A DNA stretch of 64,000 bases, taken from positions 37,858,839 to 37,922,838 of the forward strand of contig NC_065919.1 of the NCBI RefSeq assembly GCF_024586455.1. Direction: 5' to 3'. The position numbers and the translations under genes are program-made. Below are positions 1 through 9,949 of this stretch, piece by piece (the first letter of the stretch is position 1; every line of letters begins with the position of its first letter). Source of the DNA: Bactrocera neohumeralis (Eukaryota > Arthropoda > Insecta > Diptera > Tephritidae). The notes below the pieces were generated by a model that was not told the DNA's origin, did no database searches, and was given only the letters and a program-made list of their open reading frames with translations.

Positions 1-639
1 CGTAAAAGTAAAAAAATTAAGCTTTTAGACAGCAGCCGTCATATTATTTTTATTTAATGTTACGAAAGAGAGAAGAACCAAAACGGTTCTTGTTATGTGT
101 AGATAAGTTCGCGTGTATCATTGTTTTGTGGCGACGGTGGCAATGACACCCATTTTTCTTCTACTTAACTAGTTAACGTATTGAATCACTTAGGCTCTTA
201 TAGCTCGTGGCATGAAATTAATTACGAGAAAGTTTAAATGCATTTACACATATATGCCATAACTGTTCATTGGTAATGGAAACTCATCGAAATACCTATC
301 GAGTTTTACTTGCCGTTTTATGGCCAAGTCAAATCGAATTGTTACATTGCCTTTTATGCTACTATTAGCATAAATATAACTATTTATATTTATGTCATAG
401 TAACATATTTTATGAAAAGCTTCTGCTGATTTTACGTCTAGAAATTTTTTACAGTTTTTCTTTTAAAATATTTATTTACCAAAATTAATTTAACCACAAT
501 ATAATTACCTTCTTGCTTCAGAAACTAAAATTTTGATTTTTTTAATAATTTGAAAGATGAGAATTGTGTACATCACAAATCAATTAAAAAATAAATAGCA
601 AAATTTCATGAATTGAACTTTTTTATTTTTTCTTCCATT
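1..639. other. AT-rich DNA, no gene seen
   Basis: I see no coding signal, RNA gene or recognisable repeat here. It is AT-rich single-copy-looking sequence that runs up to a degraded transposase starting near 640. Confidence 0.5.
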
Positions 640-1226
640 ACAATCCCCAATCTTGCCCTCAGCGACTTTTCTCCTCTGTATTCAGCCATTGCCGGTTACG
701 TTCTCACTGGCATAATATTTGAAGATATAAACCGATGATTCCACCAGCCACAAACTACATCAAATCGTTTTTATTTTTGTGGATGAAACGACAGCTCTGA
801 ATCACATTAGGCTGCTCTTCGTCCCAAATACCGCAAATTTTTCTTGTTTATATACCCATTGATCTAGAAATGGGCCTCATCGCTGAACAAAATTTGGCTC
901 AAAAACGTCGGCTCTTCTTCAATTTAAGATCTCGACGTAAAATGCACCGAGTCTTCGTAAACACTCTCAGTGTTCTGGACGTGATCTATTTGGTCGAATA
1001 ATATCCAAAAATGAATGCTTCACCTCAAGGGAGTGATTGTGTTACAAATAATACGCTCAGTAAGCCGATTATTTAGACCATAAATTGAGCGAAGCGCACG
1101 AAAAGTCTTATTATTTACAGAACGTGAATTTTCGTAATAAAGATGACCGATTTGTAGGCGTTGTTCAGGCGTAAGTCTCTGAACAAAAATATTAAATATT
1201 GCAAAAAGTACCTCTACTTGGATCAC
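640..1226 (-). pseudogene. Degraded Tc1/mariner-superfamily transposase
   Basis: Read on the minus strand, the N-terminal end (about 1226 to 1030) gives LTPEQRLQIGHLYYENSRSV followed by TFRALRSIYGLNNR. This matches the helix-turn-helix start of a very common insect transposase family in the Tc1/mariner superfamily. Further down the same strand come an LRRDLKLKK-like segment (about 940-920), a degraded SDEAHF-like segment around the first catalytic Asp (about 890-860), and FKYYASENVTGNG (about 725-690). These appear in the right order but in different frames with several stops. The middle is shortened, because DNA between the first helix region and the LRRDL segment is missing. No second or third catalytic acidic residue is visible. 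I could not find terminal inverted repeats. This is an old, dead copy. The family match rests on recalled motifs and not on a search. Confidence 0.7.
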
Positions 1227-1689
1227 CCGTTATATGGATTATACTGATTGTTGTTGTTTTTTTACAAACCATATGCAACCGGCAGCTGCATTGCCAGGGA
1301 TGGCGCTACTTTTTAGACGATGGGCGAACGATCCACAAACATTCATAACAAAACAAAACAGAACATGTTATATAAAGAAAAATAGCGAAATAGCTACAAA
1401 TTTGAGACAAAAGTTATCATGGTTTGAGATGAGCACATCTTGACAACAACGCAACAAATATATAATGCTAGCCCCAAATTCTTGGGTTTAGTTGTGTAGA
1501 AAAAATATTCGACAAAATATCATGAAAATGGGCCAGAAAAATATCAAGCTACAAGGATATTTGCAACATTAAAAGTACTTCTTTACCGAAGGGATATACG
1601 AAATACTACTGAGAAAATGACGATATTATATTAATACTTTAAACTTAACAGCAATAAAAACATTCTATAAGTGCAAAGGAAAACTGTCA
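1227..1689. other. AT-rich spacer, nothing recognised
   Basis: This spacer lies between a dead transposase and the end of a LINE. An open stretch at 1234-1443 has no family resemblance and a composition like its surroundings, so I do not call it a gene. Confidence 0.4.
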
Positions 1690-2043
1690 AAGTTATTACA
1701 TCACACAAAAAAACATCATCATCATCTTTTGGCGCTACATCTTCTTTTGAGCTTTGGCCAGATGTAAATGCGTCCTTCAAACATCTCGGTCATTTGGAGT
1801 CACCTTATAATTTTGTATGCCAAACTTCTTCACGTCTTCCTCGAGTTCATCAATCCATCTTGATCGCGGTCTTTCCCTTGCTTTAGAGATGAATGCTGTG
1901 GTCTCTACATTTTTATTCTGTGCTCTCTTGTTATCCGTTCTCGTTATACGAGGGCTGCTATATATATTCTGGCCTAGGGCAACACTAAGTGTTGCCAGGT
2001 GCAATCTGACATTTCCATTGGAAAGTTTGGCATTTTTTAGCAT
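1690..2043 (-). pseudogene. LINE ORF2 C-terminal fragment
   Basis: The minus strand is open from 2043 to 1777. It encodes a segment with RERPRSRWIDELEEDVKKFG followed by NYKVTPNDRD, the arrangement found at the C-terminal end of many insect LINE ORF2 proteins (a basic RPRxRW motif followed by a short acidic helix and a final W/D-rich tail). A (GAT)n-like run near 1715-1725 and a frame break follow, as expected near a LINE 3' end. The piece lies on the same strand as, and downstream of, the LINE fragments at 2396-4640. It is probably the 3' end of the same insertion, separated by a mariner fragment. The catalytic reverse transcriptase core is not present anywhere in this cluster. Confidence 0.6.
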
Positions 2044-2396
2044 AACATCACTCAGAACGTTTTGTCATTTAATCGTGAATTGTTTTATTTACAGGGAATT
2101 AAAAAATTCATCTCGGCCAAAAAATGGAATTAACTCGTGAACATTTTCGTGCGATCATTTTTCACAACTTTCGACGTGGATTATCACGACAAGAGTGCAT
2201 CGATGAACTAAAATCTTTGTATGGCTATAAAGCACCATCTTATAGCACTGTGAAAAACTGGTACAACGAATTCAATCGTGGCCGTAGCTCGCTCAAAGAC
2301 GAATTCCATGAAGGTCGTCCAAAAACAGCCGTTGGGCCAGAAAACATCGATGCCGTACGTGAACTGATAATGCAAGACCGTCATGTATCATACCTT
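2044..2396 (+). mobile_element. Mariner 5' fragment inserted in a LINE
   Basis: From 2124 the plus strand encodes about 91 residues beginning MELTREHFRAIIFHNFRRGL and running through YSTVKNWYNEFNRGR to MQDRHVSY. This is the paired helix-turn-helix DNA-binding region of a mariner transposase. Homology ends abruptly near 2396, where minus-strand LINE sequence takes over, so the catalytic DD34D domain is missing. The part before the ATG (about 2044-2123) looks like mariner 5' untranslated sequence, but I could not confirm its terminal inverted repeat. A full-length mariner transposase is about 345 residues, so this is a quarter of one. It is inactive. The exact left edge is uncertain by tens of bases. 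Confidence 0.75.
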
Positions 2397-2825
2397 CAGA
2401 TAGAAATATTTCTTATACTGTATTGAGAAAGGAATTTTCGAGGTAATTTTGCAGTTTGATTTATCGCTTTTGTGTTTTTTAATGGGGATTATTTTTACTG
2501 CACTTCAATCTTCTGGCAGGAATTCATTGTATCAGATCAATGCCGGTAGTTGACGAATTCTTTCAATGAACTGGATGCTCACATTTCTTATGAGTTCAAC
2601 GATTATATTATCCTCCCCAGGCGACTTGAAGTTGTTATGTGTTTAATCGTATCTCTCGGTGTCTTTTGCTCATTGGTGAAGTCAGACACTGCGTGGTTCG
2701 GACGCCAGCATTCAACACCTCCCTGAAGTGTTCAGACCATCTCTCTGCCATTTGCTTCTGTCATTCGCCATTTTTTGTTTTTACATATATTTACTCTCTC
2801 ACTATGTTATAGTGGTGATTGAAAT
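2397..2825 (-). pseudogene. LINE reverse transcriptase N-terminal fragment
   Basis: On the minus strand a broken frame gives, in order, NGREMV with a KHFREVLN-like stretch (about 2740-2700), LKSPGEDNI-IVELIRNVSIQFIERI (about 2630-2560), a YNEFLPED-like piece (about 2535-2510), and an N-Y-x-x-x-SFLNTV piece (about 2440-2405). This is the order of motifs at the start of a LINE reverse transcriptase domain (RAPGxDGI ... LPEEW ... CxNYRGIxLLN). Frameshifts and stops are frequent. The FADD catalytic box would lie beyond 2396 but has been replaced by a mariner fragment. It belongs with the endonuclease pieces upstream on the same strand. Confidence 0.65.
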
Positions 2826-3178
2826 TCTTTTTTTTTATACCTTAATTATACCCTGAACAGTGTATATTAAGTTTGTCACGAAGTTTGTAACACCCAGAAG
2901 GAAGCGTCGGAGACCCAATAAAGTATACATATAAATGATCAGTATGTTGAACTGAGTCGATTTAGCCTTGTCCGTCTGTCTATCTATCTGTTCGTCCGTC
3001 CGTCTGTCTGTATATAAATGAACTAGTCCATCAGTTTTTAAGACATCGTTTTGAAATTTTGTAAACGTTATTTTCTCTTCAAGAAGTTGCTCATTTGTCG
3101 GAACTGCCGAATCGGACCACTATAACCTGTGAAGGGTATATTATCTTCGGTGCAGTCGATGTTAACGTTTTTTCTTGT
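2826..3178 (-). repeat. DR-B dispersed repeat, short copy
   Basis: A short reverse-orientation copy of the DR-B family described at 44150-44760. It runs from TTATACCCTGAACAG through the GTCCGTCTGTC-rich tract (about 2970-3010) to GAAGGGTATATTATCTTCGG at 3133-3152. It separates the endonuclease and reverse transcriptase parts of the LINE, so it inserted after the LINE. The family is non-coding and I cannot assign it to a superfamily. Confidence 0.6.
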
Positions 3179-3508
3179 TTTTCAATTAAGTTTTCAGGAT
3201 TGCAATATAACCCTTACTAAATACTGATCACTGTCGCTGTTGGCTCTTCTTAGACTACGCACGTCGGTTTTGCAGCCTTTTCTTCGGCGATTGATAAGAA
3301 CCATTCTGGTCTTTTCTTGTGAGGAAACGCAGTATTCGCAATAAATGTGTTGTACAATGTTCAAAATTACCGATACCTATGCCGTTCTTAGATGGTTTTT
3401 CATAAAGTGTTTAACGGCAATATTCTTGTTGCAACTTTCAATGCCTACTTTGGCATTAAAGTCACCTAGGATGATAGCCGTGTCGTATTTACTATAATTA
3501 TGTATATT
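3179..3508 (-). pseudogene. LINE endonuclease, C-terminal half
   Basis: The minus strand reads KYDTAIILGDFNAKVGIES near 3490-3430, which contains the GDFNAKVG core of the LINE apurinic-type endonuclease domain. Further on it reads VLINRRRKGCKTDVRSLRRA followed by NSDSDQYLVR (about 3300-3210), the SDH-like motif that closes the domain (here Gln replaces the usual His). Between the two there is a frame break and a shortened stretch. The fragment ends at a mariner derivative at 3510 and resumes beyond it at 4056. The motif set suggests an RTE-like or related non-LTR element, but clade assignment needs the reverse transcriptase. Confidence 0.75.
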
Positions 3509-3509
3509 A

Positions 3510-4055
3510 ATGGGTTGTCAAAAAAGTCTTGCCGTATTTTTATTGAATTTTTTTTTTTTTTTTGAAATTGAAATGAATTTTTGATGACTCATGCCCAGCT
3601 CTTGACCGATGCTACGGCTGCTACTATGCCGGTCTCTTTCCACCAATTCAGCGATTTTATCGCAATTTTCGACGACAGACCTTCCGGAGCGTGGCGCATC
3701 TTCGACCACCTCTACACCAGAACGAAAACGTTGAAACCATCGTTGTGTGGTGGAAATGGAAACTGTATCGGGTCCATAAACTGCACATATTTTATTGGCG
3801 GCTTGAGATGCATTTTTGCCTTTATCGTAGTAGTACTGTAAAATATGCTGTATTTTCTCTTTATTTTACTCCATGTTTGCGACGCTATAACTCACGAACG
3901 ACTTAAAAGAAACGACAATAAATCAAACACGTGTTAGCGCGTGAAACGAACTTTCCAAAAAGGTATAGCATGACCCGATGCGACGAATAAAACTAGAACT
4001 ACGCGCTTTCAACGCCAACTAGCGAAAATACCGCAAGACTTTTTAGACAACCTAT
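3510..4055 (-). mobile_element. Mariner internal-deletion derivative, copy 1
   Basis: The left end reads GGGTTGTCAAAAAAGTCTTG from 3512. The right end, read on the other strand, is AGGTTGTCTAAAAAGTCTTG, so the element has mariner-type inverted ends of roughly 30 bp next to TA. Between them the minus strand keeps the transposase start (about 3873 down to 3590): ATG-GAG then a TAA where copy 2 has CAA, then a helix-turn-helix region with FQRFRSGVEVVEDAPRSGR and ENCDKIAELVERDRHSSSRS. After GMSHQ the frame collapses at a run of T residues, and the whole catalytic domain is gone. The element is about 545 bp against about 1.3 kb for a full mariner. It splits a LINE endonuclease. Confidence 0.8.
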
Positions 4056-4640
4056 TATTATGTGTGTCTTCTAGTTTTGTATAGAAAGAGTCTTTCGCAA
4101 ATTCGCTAGCATCTTCAGTTTGTGCATATGCTGTTTTCAATGTTAAGTTATTATAAAACCCATTAACGCGCAATTTAAACAGTATGTTGTTGACTGAGTC
4201 GAAGCCTAGTATTATATTTCTTATTTTTGCGTTTGTCAAGAAATTAGTGCCATTTCCACACAATTTGTTTTTTGAGACTTTCACCAAAGTTCTTCCTGGA
4301 GGACAACGATGCCCATCTCACAGTTTGAAAGTACCGCAGCGATTTCATTCCTTTTACTAACTGGTAGCATAGTCTTTGTACTCTATGAGTCAAGTTTCCA
4401 TTCATTATAACAAATAATAACCGCCGAGTGAGTTGCCACCCTTTTGTCAACAAGATCGAATTCCAGCAATTTGATAGCTTGTTATAACTCCAGCTGTCAG
4501 GTTACCATTTCTTCTTAGAAGCTGGATATTAGGGTTATGCCGTCCATAATCGGTCGTCAGAGCATCTTTTGTTAAAGAAAGGAAAGGAAAAGATATTGTC
4601 ACATATGACAGAAGTCGAACGAAAGCAGACAATCTCTTAA
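4056..4640 (-). pseudogene. LINE 5' region and endonuclease N-terminal half
   Basis: On the minus strand, three overlapping broken frames give RYFQTVRWASLSSRKNFGES (about 4360-4290), GFDSVNNILFKLRVNGFYNN (about 4210-4150), and AYAQTEDASEFAKDSFYTKL (about 4130-4070). The last is the usual NAYAPTEDAS..KDxFYxxLE stretch of a LINE endonuclease and should be followed directly by the KYDTAIILGDFNAKVG segment, which is found 550 bases further on beyond the mariner derivative. Sequence from 4640 to 4370 is open in parts and looks like the 5' part of the element. Stops and frameshifts make it a pseudogene. Confidence 0.7.
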
Positions 4641-5283
4641 CTTTTGTTGTTTATATTGCATTCGCTTTACTATTGACACTTGGTATTTAGGCTACCACTA
4701 AAGATCATGATGACATTCCTCTTACAACACATTTGTGGCAGCAACTAAATATGACAATTGTAAGTCAGTCACAGTTGATTTAGGTTTCGTTAGAGGCGAC
4801 GCCTCTCAGCGGCTCAAGTGATTGCAATAAAAGCACAGTCGCAGACAACCACTCGTGAGGTACTTGTATTTCATTTTCGTTTGTCGCATATTTCGCAATG
4901 CAGGTTTTCAATTTCTTTCGTTGCATTTGTTTTTGGGTTTTGTACCGTTTCTCTTCCAATATTTAATTTGTTGATTATTTCGCTAATTCTCTACCCTCCT
5001 CTGTGAACGTTGTGTTTATTAACTATGATTTAGGGAAAATGTGCCAAGCAACTTTCTTTGGCAAAGCAATAAAATGCCAGAATCTCAATGGAAAATGGCC
5101 AGCCATTGGCACCACGACTGAGCTTGGCATCTAATTTCAGCATTTCAACAACACATGAGCAAGAAAGTGAGATTTCTTAATTGCAATGGAAATGAGAGAA
5201 GCAATAAAAATTAATGGCAGCATTGAAATTGAGAAAAAATGTCAGAAATTCTTTCCGAGAAAATGCATGTCGCTTCTTACTTA
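4641..5283. other. Unannotated AT-rich DNA
   Basis: No gene or repeat recognised. The open frame at 4818-5006 has no family features. Confidence 0.4.
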
Positions 5284-5700
5284 AGAAAAAGAAAAACGCT
5301 AATTTCGTGGGCACCGAAGCTGTAATACCCTTCACAAATGCAAAAGATGTCATAGAAGGGCTGGATTTTGAGCGATCAGTTTGTGAGGCAGCAATATGCT
5401 ATAATGGTACGATCTAAGCCATTTGTACAGAGATTATTGCTGCTTTGGGCAATAACCCTAGCCAAATGTCTCGAATATATTTCGTCAAATTACAATTGTT
5501 TTTCGTACAAGCACTTGATTGTGATGATTCAGTTTGAATGTCAGTTTAGGAGAAATGGACGTATGCAAAATTTCCCATCGATATATCAAAAACTGAGAGA
5601 CTAGTTCGTGTATGTACAGACTGACCGACCGTCATAGCTAAATCGACCAGCTCGTCATGGTATTCATTTATATATAAGACATTTCGAAAGACATGTTTAA
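5284..5700 (+). repeat. DR-B dispersed repeat, diverged copy
   Basis: Forward copy of the DR-B family. It opens with AACGCTAATTTCGTGGGCAC and ATACCCTTCACA and carries the inner AAAACTGAGAGACTAGTTCG motif near 5587. It then has a short CAGACTGACCGACCG tract and TAAATCGACCAGCTCGTCAT. The usual downstream GTTCAGGGTATA end is missing. Non-coding. Confidence 0.55.
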
Positions 5701-7119
5701 GACATATTGACAGCTCGTTGCAAAAGTAGGTTGTAAAGAAAACACTTTAGTGATGAACTTGTGTGCCAAATTAGTATGTGCTTATTTACTCAACCCAAAT
5801 AAATGTATGTCTGTATCAGCGAAAACAAAATTATGTTGCAGAGTTAAATGAAAGGTATTTTGTCCTTGAAATAAGCATCTTTATTTATCATTATTTTATG
5901 TTGATTTGAGTTTTATGTAACACTTTATATCATTTATCTGCGTAATAGTTGATTTGCGCCTAAACAGTGCTTATGTATTTGTAAACTTCTTAATAAATAA
6001 CCACGAAAAGTATAAAAATGCTAATTTACCAGGTTAAGATAAACAAGCTTGGCGTTAATCAATTTAGGTTGAGGACTTTACTACTGAATAACTTCCTTAT
6101 TACTCACCTGCCCATATAAATTAAAGCTTTTAACAGGGTATACCACTTTTAACAAAAATGCATTTATTTCCCAATTCATAATTTTATCATAAAAAGTGAT
6201 CTAACCATTTTTTATTTTCATGTACATATCTTAAAGCCTTACTTTGCATTTTTAGCCATTGTTGGTTGAGGCGCGTAACTCCACATTTATTTAAACAAAA
6301 ATGCCGTTATATGCTATTCAATGAAGGATATCTCTAACTTCTAACAAAAACTTTCCACTCACCTCCCACTTGCCACCAAGCTGCAGGCAGCCAACCGGAG
6401 TTGAGGTTGCCGACGCGTGCACGTCTTAATGTTACCAATTGGCAACGTGTGGGTTGGCGAGTGGCACACCCTGTCAATATATAGCACCAGCACAACAACA
6501 ATGGATAGGAGTAGAGCCACGAAATTACTGCAAAACATTTTGCGAGCGGCGCTTTCTATGTATATTCACTCTCGCTTTCATCAAAATCACGCATATATGT
6601 TTGTATGTGAAGTGTTCCCTGTCATATCAAAAGCTTATTACGCTTAAAGTCTTAGTTAAAGTTTATATCGCTTGAAGTAGGAGGCGTTCAAGGAAAATAT
6701 TTATGACTTTTGCAATTTTTCATCGAAGAGCATTTCGCTTTGGGAGCTTTTGCAACAATCAAAAAACGAGATTAGCTATTGATTATTGCTTGCCGCTATA
6801 GCAATTGTTTGGCTTTTGACTACCGAAACATTACGAAATAATTAACAGAGAGTAAGGTAATATTTGATGTTAACTTTCAGTCTTTTTTCATTGAAACTTT
6901 TCCATAATTTTCTAATTTTCTTTTTTTTTTTGCTTCCTTATTCGACTTAGCATTGCTTTTCTTTCCATGCCTACTCACTTTTGGTTTCCATTTAATCTGC
7001 TTTTTAAATGTTTTCCAGAGAGCAATGGTACGCGACAACAATTATTGCATTTGCATTTGCACTTAACCTTAAAAGCAAAGTTAACTTGCACGAAATTTCA
7101 TATGCGTTTTTATACTTGC
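5701..7119. other. Unannotated DNA with a weak minus-strand donor
   Basis: No gene is recognised. Around 6360-6430 the sequence is GC-richer than its surroundings and, read on the minus strand, ends in a GGGAG|GTGAGTGG splice-donor-like site at about 6366/6365. A short open frame leads into it but has no good acceptor. I do not call a gene. Confidence 0.35.
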
Positions 7120-7905
7120 AACCTGTTTCTAGTAATCGAACCACCGCCACGCCCACAAATTAACCGAAAGCATATAAAATGCCATAACTAAGCACTAAAT
7201 TAAGATATAAAACTGTAGTTTGATACAGTAGATCGTAAGCAAGGGGCGGCTGTGGGCAAAAAATTGTTAAAAGGTGGTCGTGGCCTCGGCACAATCAAAT
7301 TTGCTCTGTATAAATATTTTTAGAACTTCTACCGACAGTGTGAAAATGGATGAAATCGGAAGATAACCCCACTCATAAAACGGTACTAATCAAAACTACT
7401 AAAAGGTCAATAAATCAATGGCAAATTATGCCAGAGACTCCCGACCGTGGCACCGCCCACTTTTTGGAGAAATCCCATATCTCGGGACACTAACCACCGA
7501 CCTACTTTCCAGGACACAAGAAGCAATTAATATAACGGCCTAAAACTTTGCACTAATAATTCCTTTAAAGTATGCCACCTTATGCCCAAAATTTTTTAAA
7601 TCCAAGCAAAACTGTTCAAGCCCCTAAGTATCGAATTTGTGGACCCCGTTTTTAATAGTTGACTTTTGACCGAAAATATCAGTCAATCCGTGAGATCAAT
7701 TCAGACAGAAAACTTTCCTGATAATAGTATTTCTGTGTATCAAAAATAAGTTGAATCGGGTCAATACTTCCCTGAGACCCCATATACCTAATATAAAGAT
7801 TTTCGAACTTCCAGGTGACTTTATACTGGATATATCGGCAAAATTTTATGTTATCGCAATGAAAATTACAGAACATGTTTTACTCATAACAGTATATTTT
7901 TTTTC
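7120..7905 (+). repeat. DR-A dispersed repeat, truncated copy
   Basis: Shares the internal phrases of the DR-A family: CCACGCCCAC near 7145, ATAACTAAGC near 7185, and ATATCTCGGGACACTAACC near 7478. It lacks both hallmark ends. It is non-coding and its copy number in this window is high. Confidence 0.5.
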
Positions 7906-7949
7906 CTAAAGTAACCAATTTTTCATTAAGAGCGCTACACAAGTTTTCT

Positions 7950-8640
7950 TAAATAAAACACAAACGGTTTTGACAGCAATGAAATTATTTATTTCTGTGA
8001 AAATACATTTGATACCATTATGTATGGAACTAGATTTCTTTTGCATGGCACGCTTGCAGAAGTCCAATCGCTGAACCCAATTTGCAACGGTTTTCAATCA
8101 TAAATCGCCCGATACTGCTGCAGTTTCACTTTCGATATTCGTAGGTACTAAGTTCATCAATCGTCCTTGGCTTGTTGGCATAAACCATAGAATTGACGTA
8201 GGCTCACAGGAGGCGGCCCATTAACTTTAGCCAGAAATGAGCCTCACGGTGAAGATGATCTTTTCAATGAAAATGCGGATAATTTTCAAGGTGTTGCTCA
8301 GCCTTATTCACGAATATATGACATGGTGGTCAAGTAGCTTCAGTTCTTGCGTCAATTTGATCTTGTAAGGTTGTAGGTCAAGATCTTTTCGCAAAATTCG
8401 CCACAACGACGTCACAGATATGCTTGAGAACGACGTGTGGGAGATAGATTTGGGTCTTCCTCTATTGATGCGCTAGAGGTAGCTTTGTCTCACTGCCACG
8501 GGAACATTTTGTACTGTTCCTGTGGATTTAAACTTTCCACTAGACGCACAATTATTGATCTGACAGACGATTGTGACGGCCATTAATTGTACGTAGAGTT
8601 CTTAAAGTTGAGGCCACTGACTCCTAATTTCAGTAGTAAA
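7950..8640 (-). pseudogene. Degraded transposase, same clan as 640-1226
   Basis: The minus strand gives, in order but in shifting frames: RTLRTIN-GRHNR-LS (about 8605-8560), SIEEDPNLSPTRRSQ (about 8470-8430), RILRKDL followed by YKIKLTQELK (about 8405-8335), and KIIFT..AHFWL-like sequence (about 8250-8225). After a deletion comes the C-terminal YANKPRTIDEL-like and RLDFCKRA piece (about 8185-8050). These are the landmarks of the same Tc1/mariner-superfamily transposase seen near the start of the window. The catalytic centre between the first Asp region and the C-terminus is deleted. Stops are frequent, so this is an ancient relic. Confidence 0.65.
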
Positions 8641-9344
8641 TTTTAATAATTTTGACTCGTTGTTGGATCGTTTATCTTTCCATGATGAAATGCCAAATCT
8701 TACTGAAGAGCAATGTCAAGAAAGGCGGGAGAAATATGACATCGTTTGCTGTCCCTATTGGTATAAGAGTATAAACTGTTCAGATGCACCCGAACTTAGC
8801 CCCTTCTTACTTGTTGAATATGACAAAAATTATCCCAGGAAGTATGTATAAATCTCGTTATTCCCCAAAAAATTATTTTACTATTTTGGTACTTTTGCAA
8901 CATATACATATACAACTACAGATTATAATATAATAATGGAGTTATATATAATAAAACATATTCCCCTGTGAGGTTTCTCAATGAAATTCAGAGAGTATGT
9001 CATCGCATCCTGAGAGTCCTCTGTCATGTGCCTTGGGCTGCCAATGTATGTTGATGGCAAAAAGAACGCCGACCGATATTAGCGCGACCTCTTCGTGGCT
9101 TCGTAACAAATTTCAATCTATAATTTATCACTTTGTGTGAAACACTGAATAATTTTCAATTGAGCAATTCACAACCTGTCGTAAAGCATCGTAAAATCGT
9201 AAAATTATAAAAAAAACAAGTGTGTGTTTTTTTGAAAAGCCAGAATAAAGAAAGCAAATGACAAATTTGAACGATTGAAATAATTAAAAAAAAATTGTAT
9301 ATGAAAAAAACTTTTTTTTTTGAATTGTACAGTTTTCCGACTTT
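8641..9344. other. Unannotated AT-rich DNA
   Basis: No supported feature. An open frame at 8660-8851 is short, has no recognised motif, and its end is TTAGCCCCTTCTTACTTGTT at 8798-8817, which resembles the 3' end of DR-A. It may be a repeat relic. Confidence 0.35.
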
Positions 9345-9480
9345 TCCTCACGAAAAGCATACGGTTTTTTTTTATTTCTAAACCTTCCCCGATCCACAGC
9401 GAACAACCTCTGAAAATTTCATGAAGATTGGTTCAGCATTAGCGTTACTAACACACAAACATTCATTCGTTTTTATGGGA
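9345..9480 (+). repeat. Short dispersed-repeat fragment
   Basis: The phrases CTGAAAATTTCATGAAGATT near 9411 and GGTTCAGCATTAGCG followed by ACACACAAACATTCAT are of a type I recall as recurrent in arthropod repeats. No boundaries are visible and the assignment is tentative. Confidence 0.3.
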
Positions 9481-9525
9481 AAAAGAAAAGGGATGTTTTT
9501 AGTGGTTTTTCGGCATTTATCGCTT

Positions 9526-9555
9526 ACATACATACATATGTATGTATGTATATAA
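9526..9555. repeat. (ACAT)n/(ATGT)n microsatellite
   Basis: Palindromic tetranucleotide tract with the ACATATGTATGT core that recurs throughout the window. Confidence 0.9.
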
Positions 9556-9949
9556 GATTAGATTTCTGTTTTTCTAAATTACACTGCTTCAATTAAATCA
9601 ATCTATGCCAGCTGCTTACCTCTGTAATAGAACGAAAGCTAATATGCGAACATTTCTTTTCGAAAAAATAAAACTGTATATTTGTGGATAGATGTAAATA
9701 ACAATTTGGCGAAACTTTAAAAACAGGTATAGTGTTTATTTGCCAATTTTGGTCACAAATTCAGCCTAATTATCAGAACTAAATTAGTTTAATACCATAG
9801 CATTTTAAGCGGCAATATGTTTACAATAATAGCCACAAAACGATAACAAAGAGTGTGCCGTTTATGCCGTTAAATAAAATTAATTTTAACTTTCTCGCAA
9901 TTATTGTTTGGCCATTTCGCACACAGTCAGAGTGCGAAGTCTAAAAGCG

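Noticed and set aside
1777..2140. Plus-strand open frames opposite the LINE tail
   Set aside because: They are antisense to a frame with LINE C-terminal motifs and have no features of their own.
6345..6430. Minus-strand exon ending at GGGAG|GTGAGTGG
   Set aside because: The short open frame has a stop 20 codons upstream and no acceptor, so one donor-like site is not enough.
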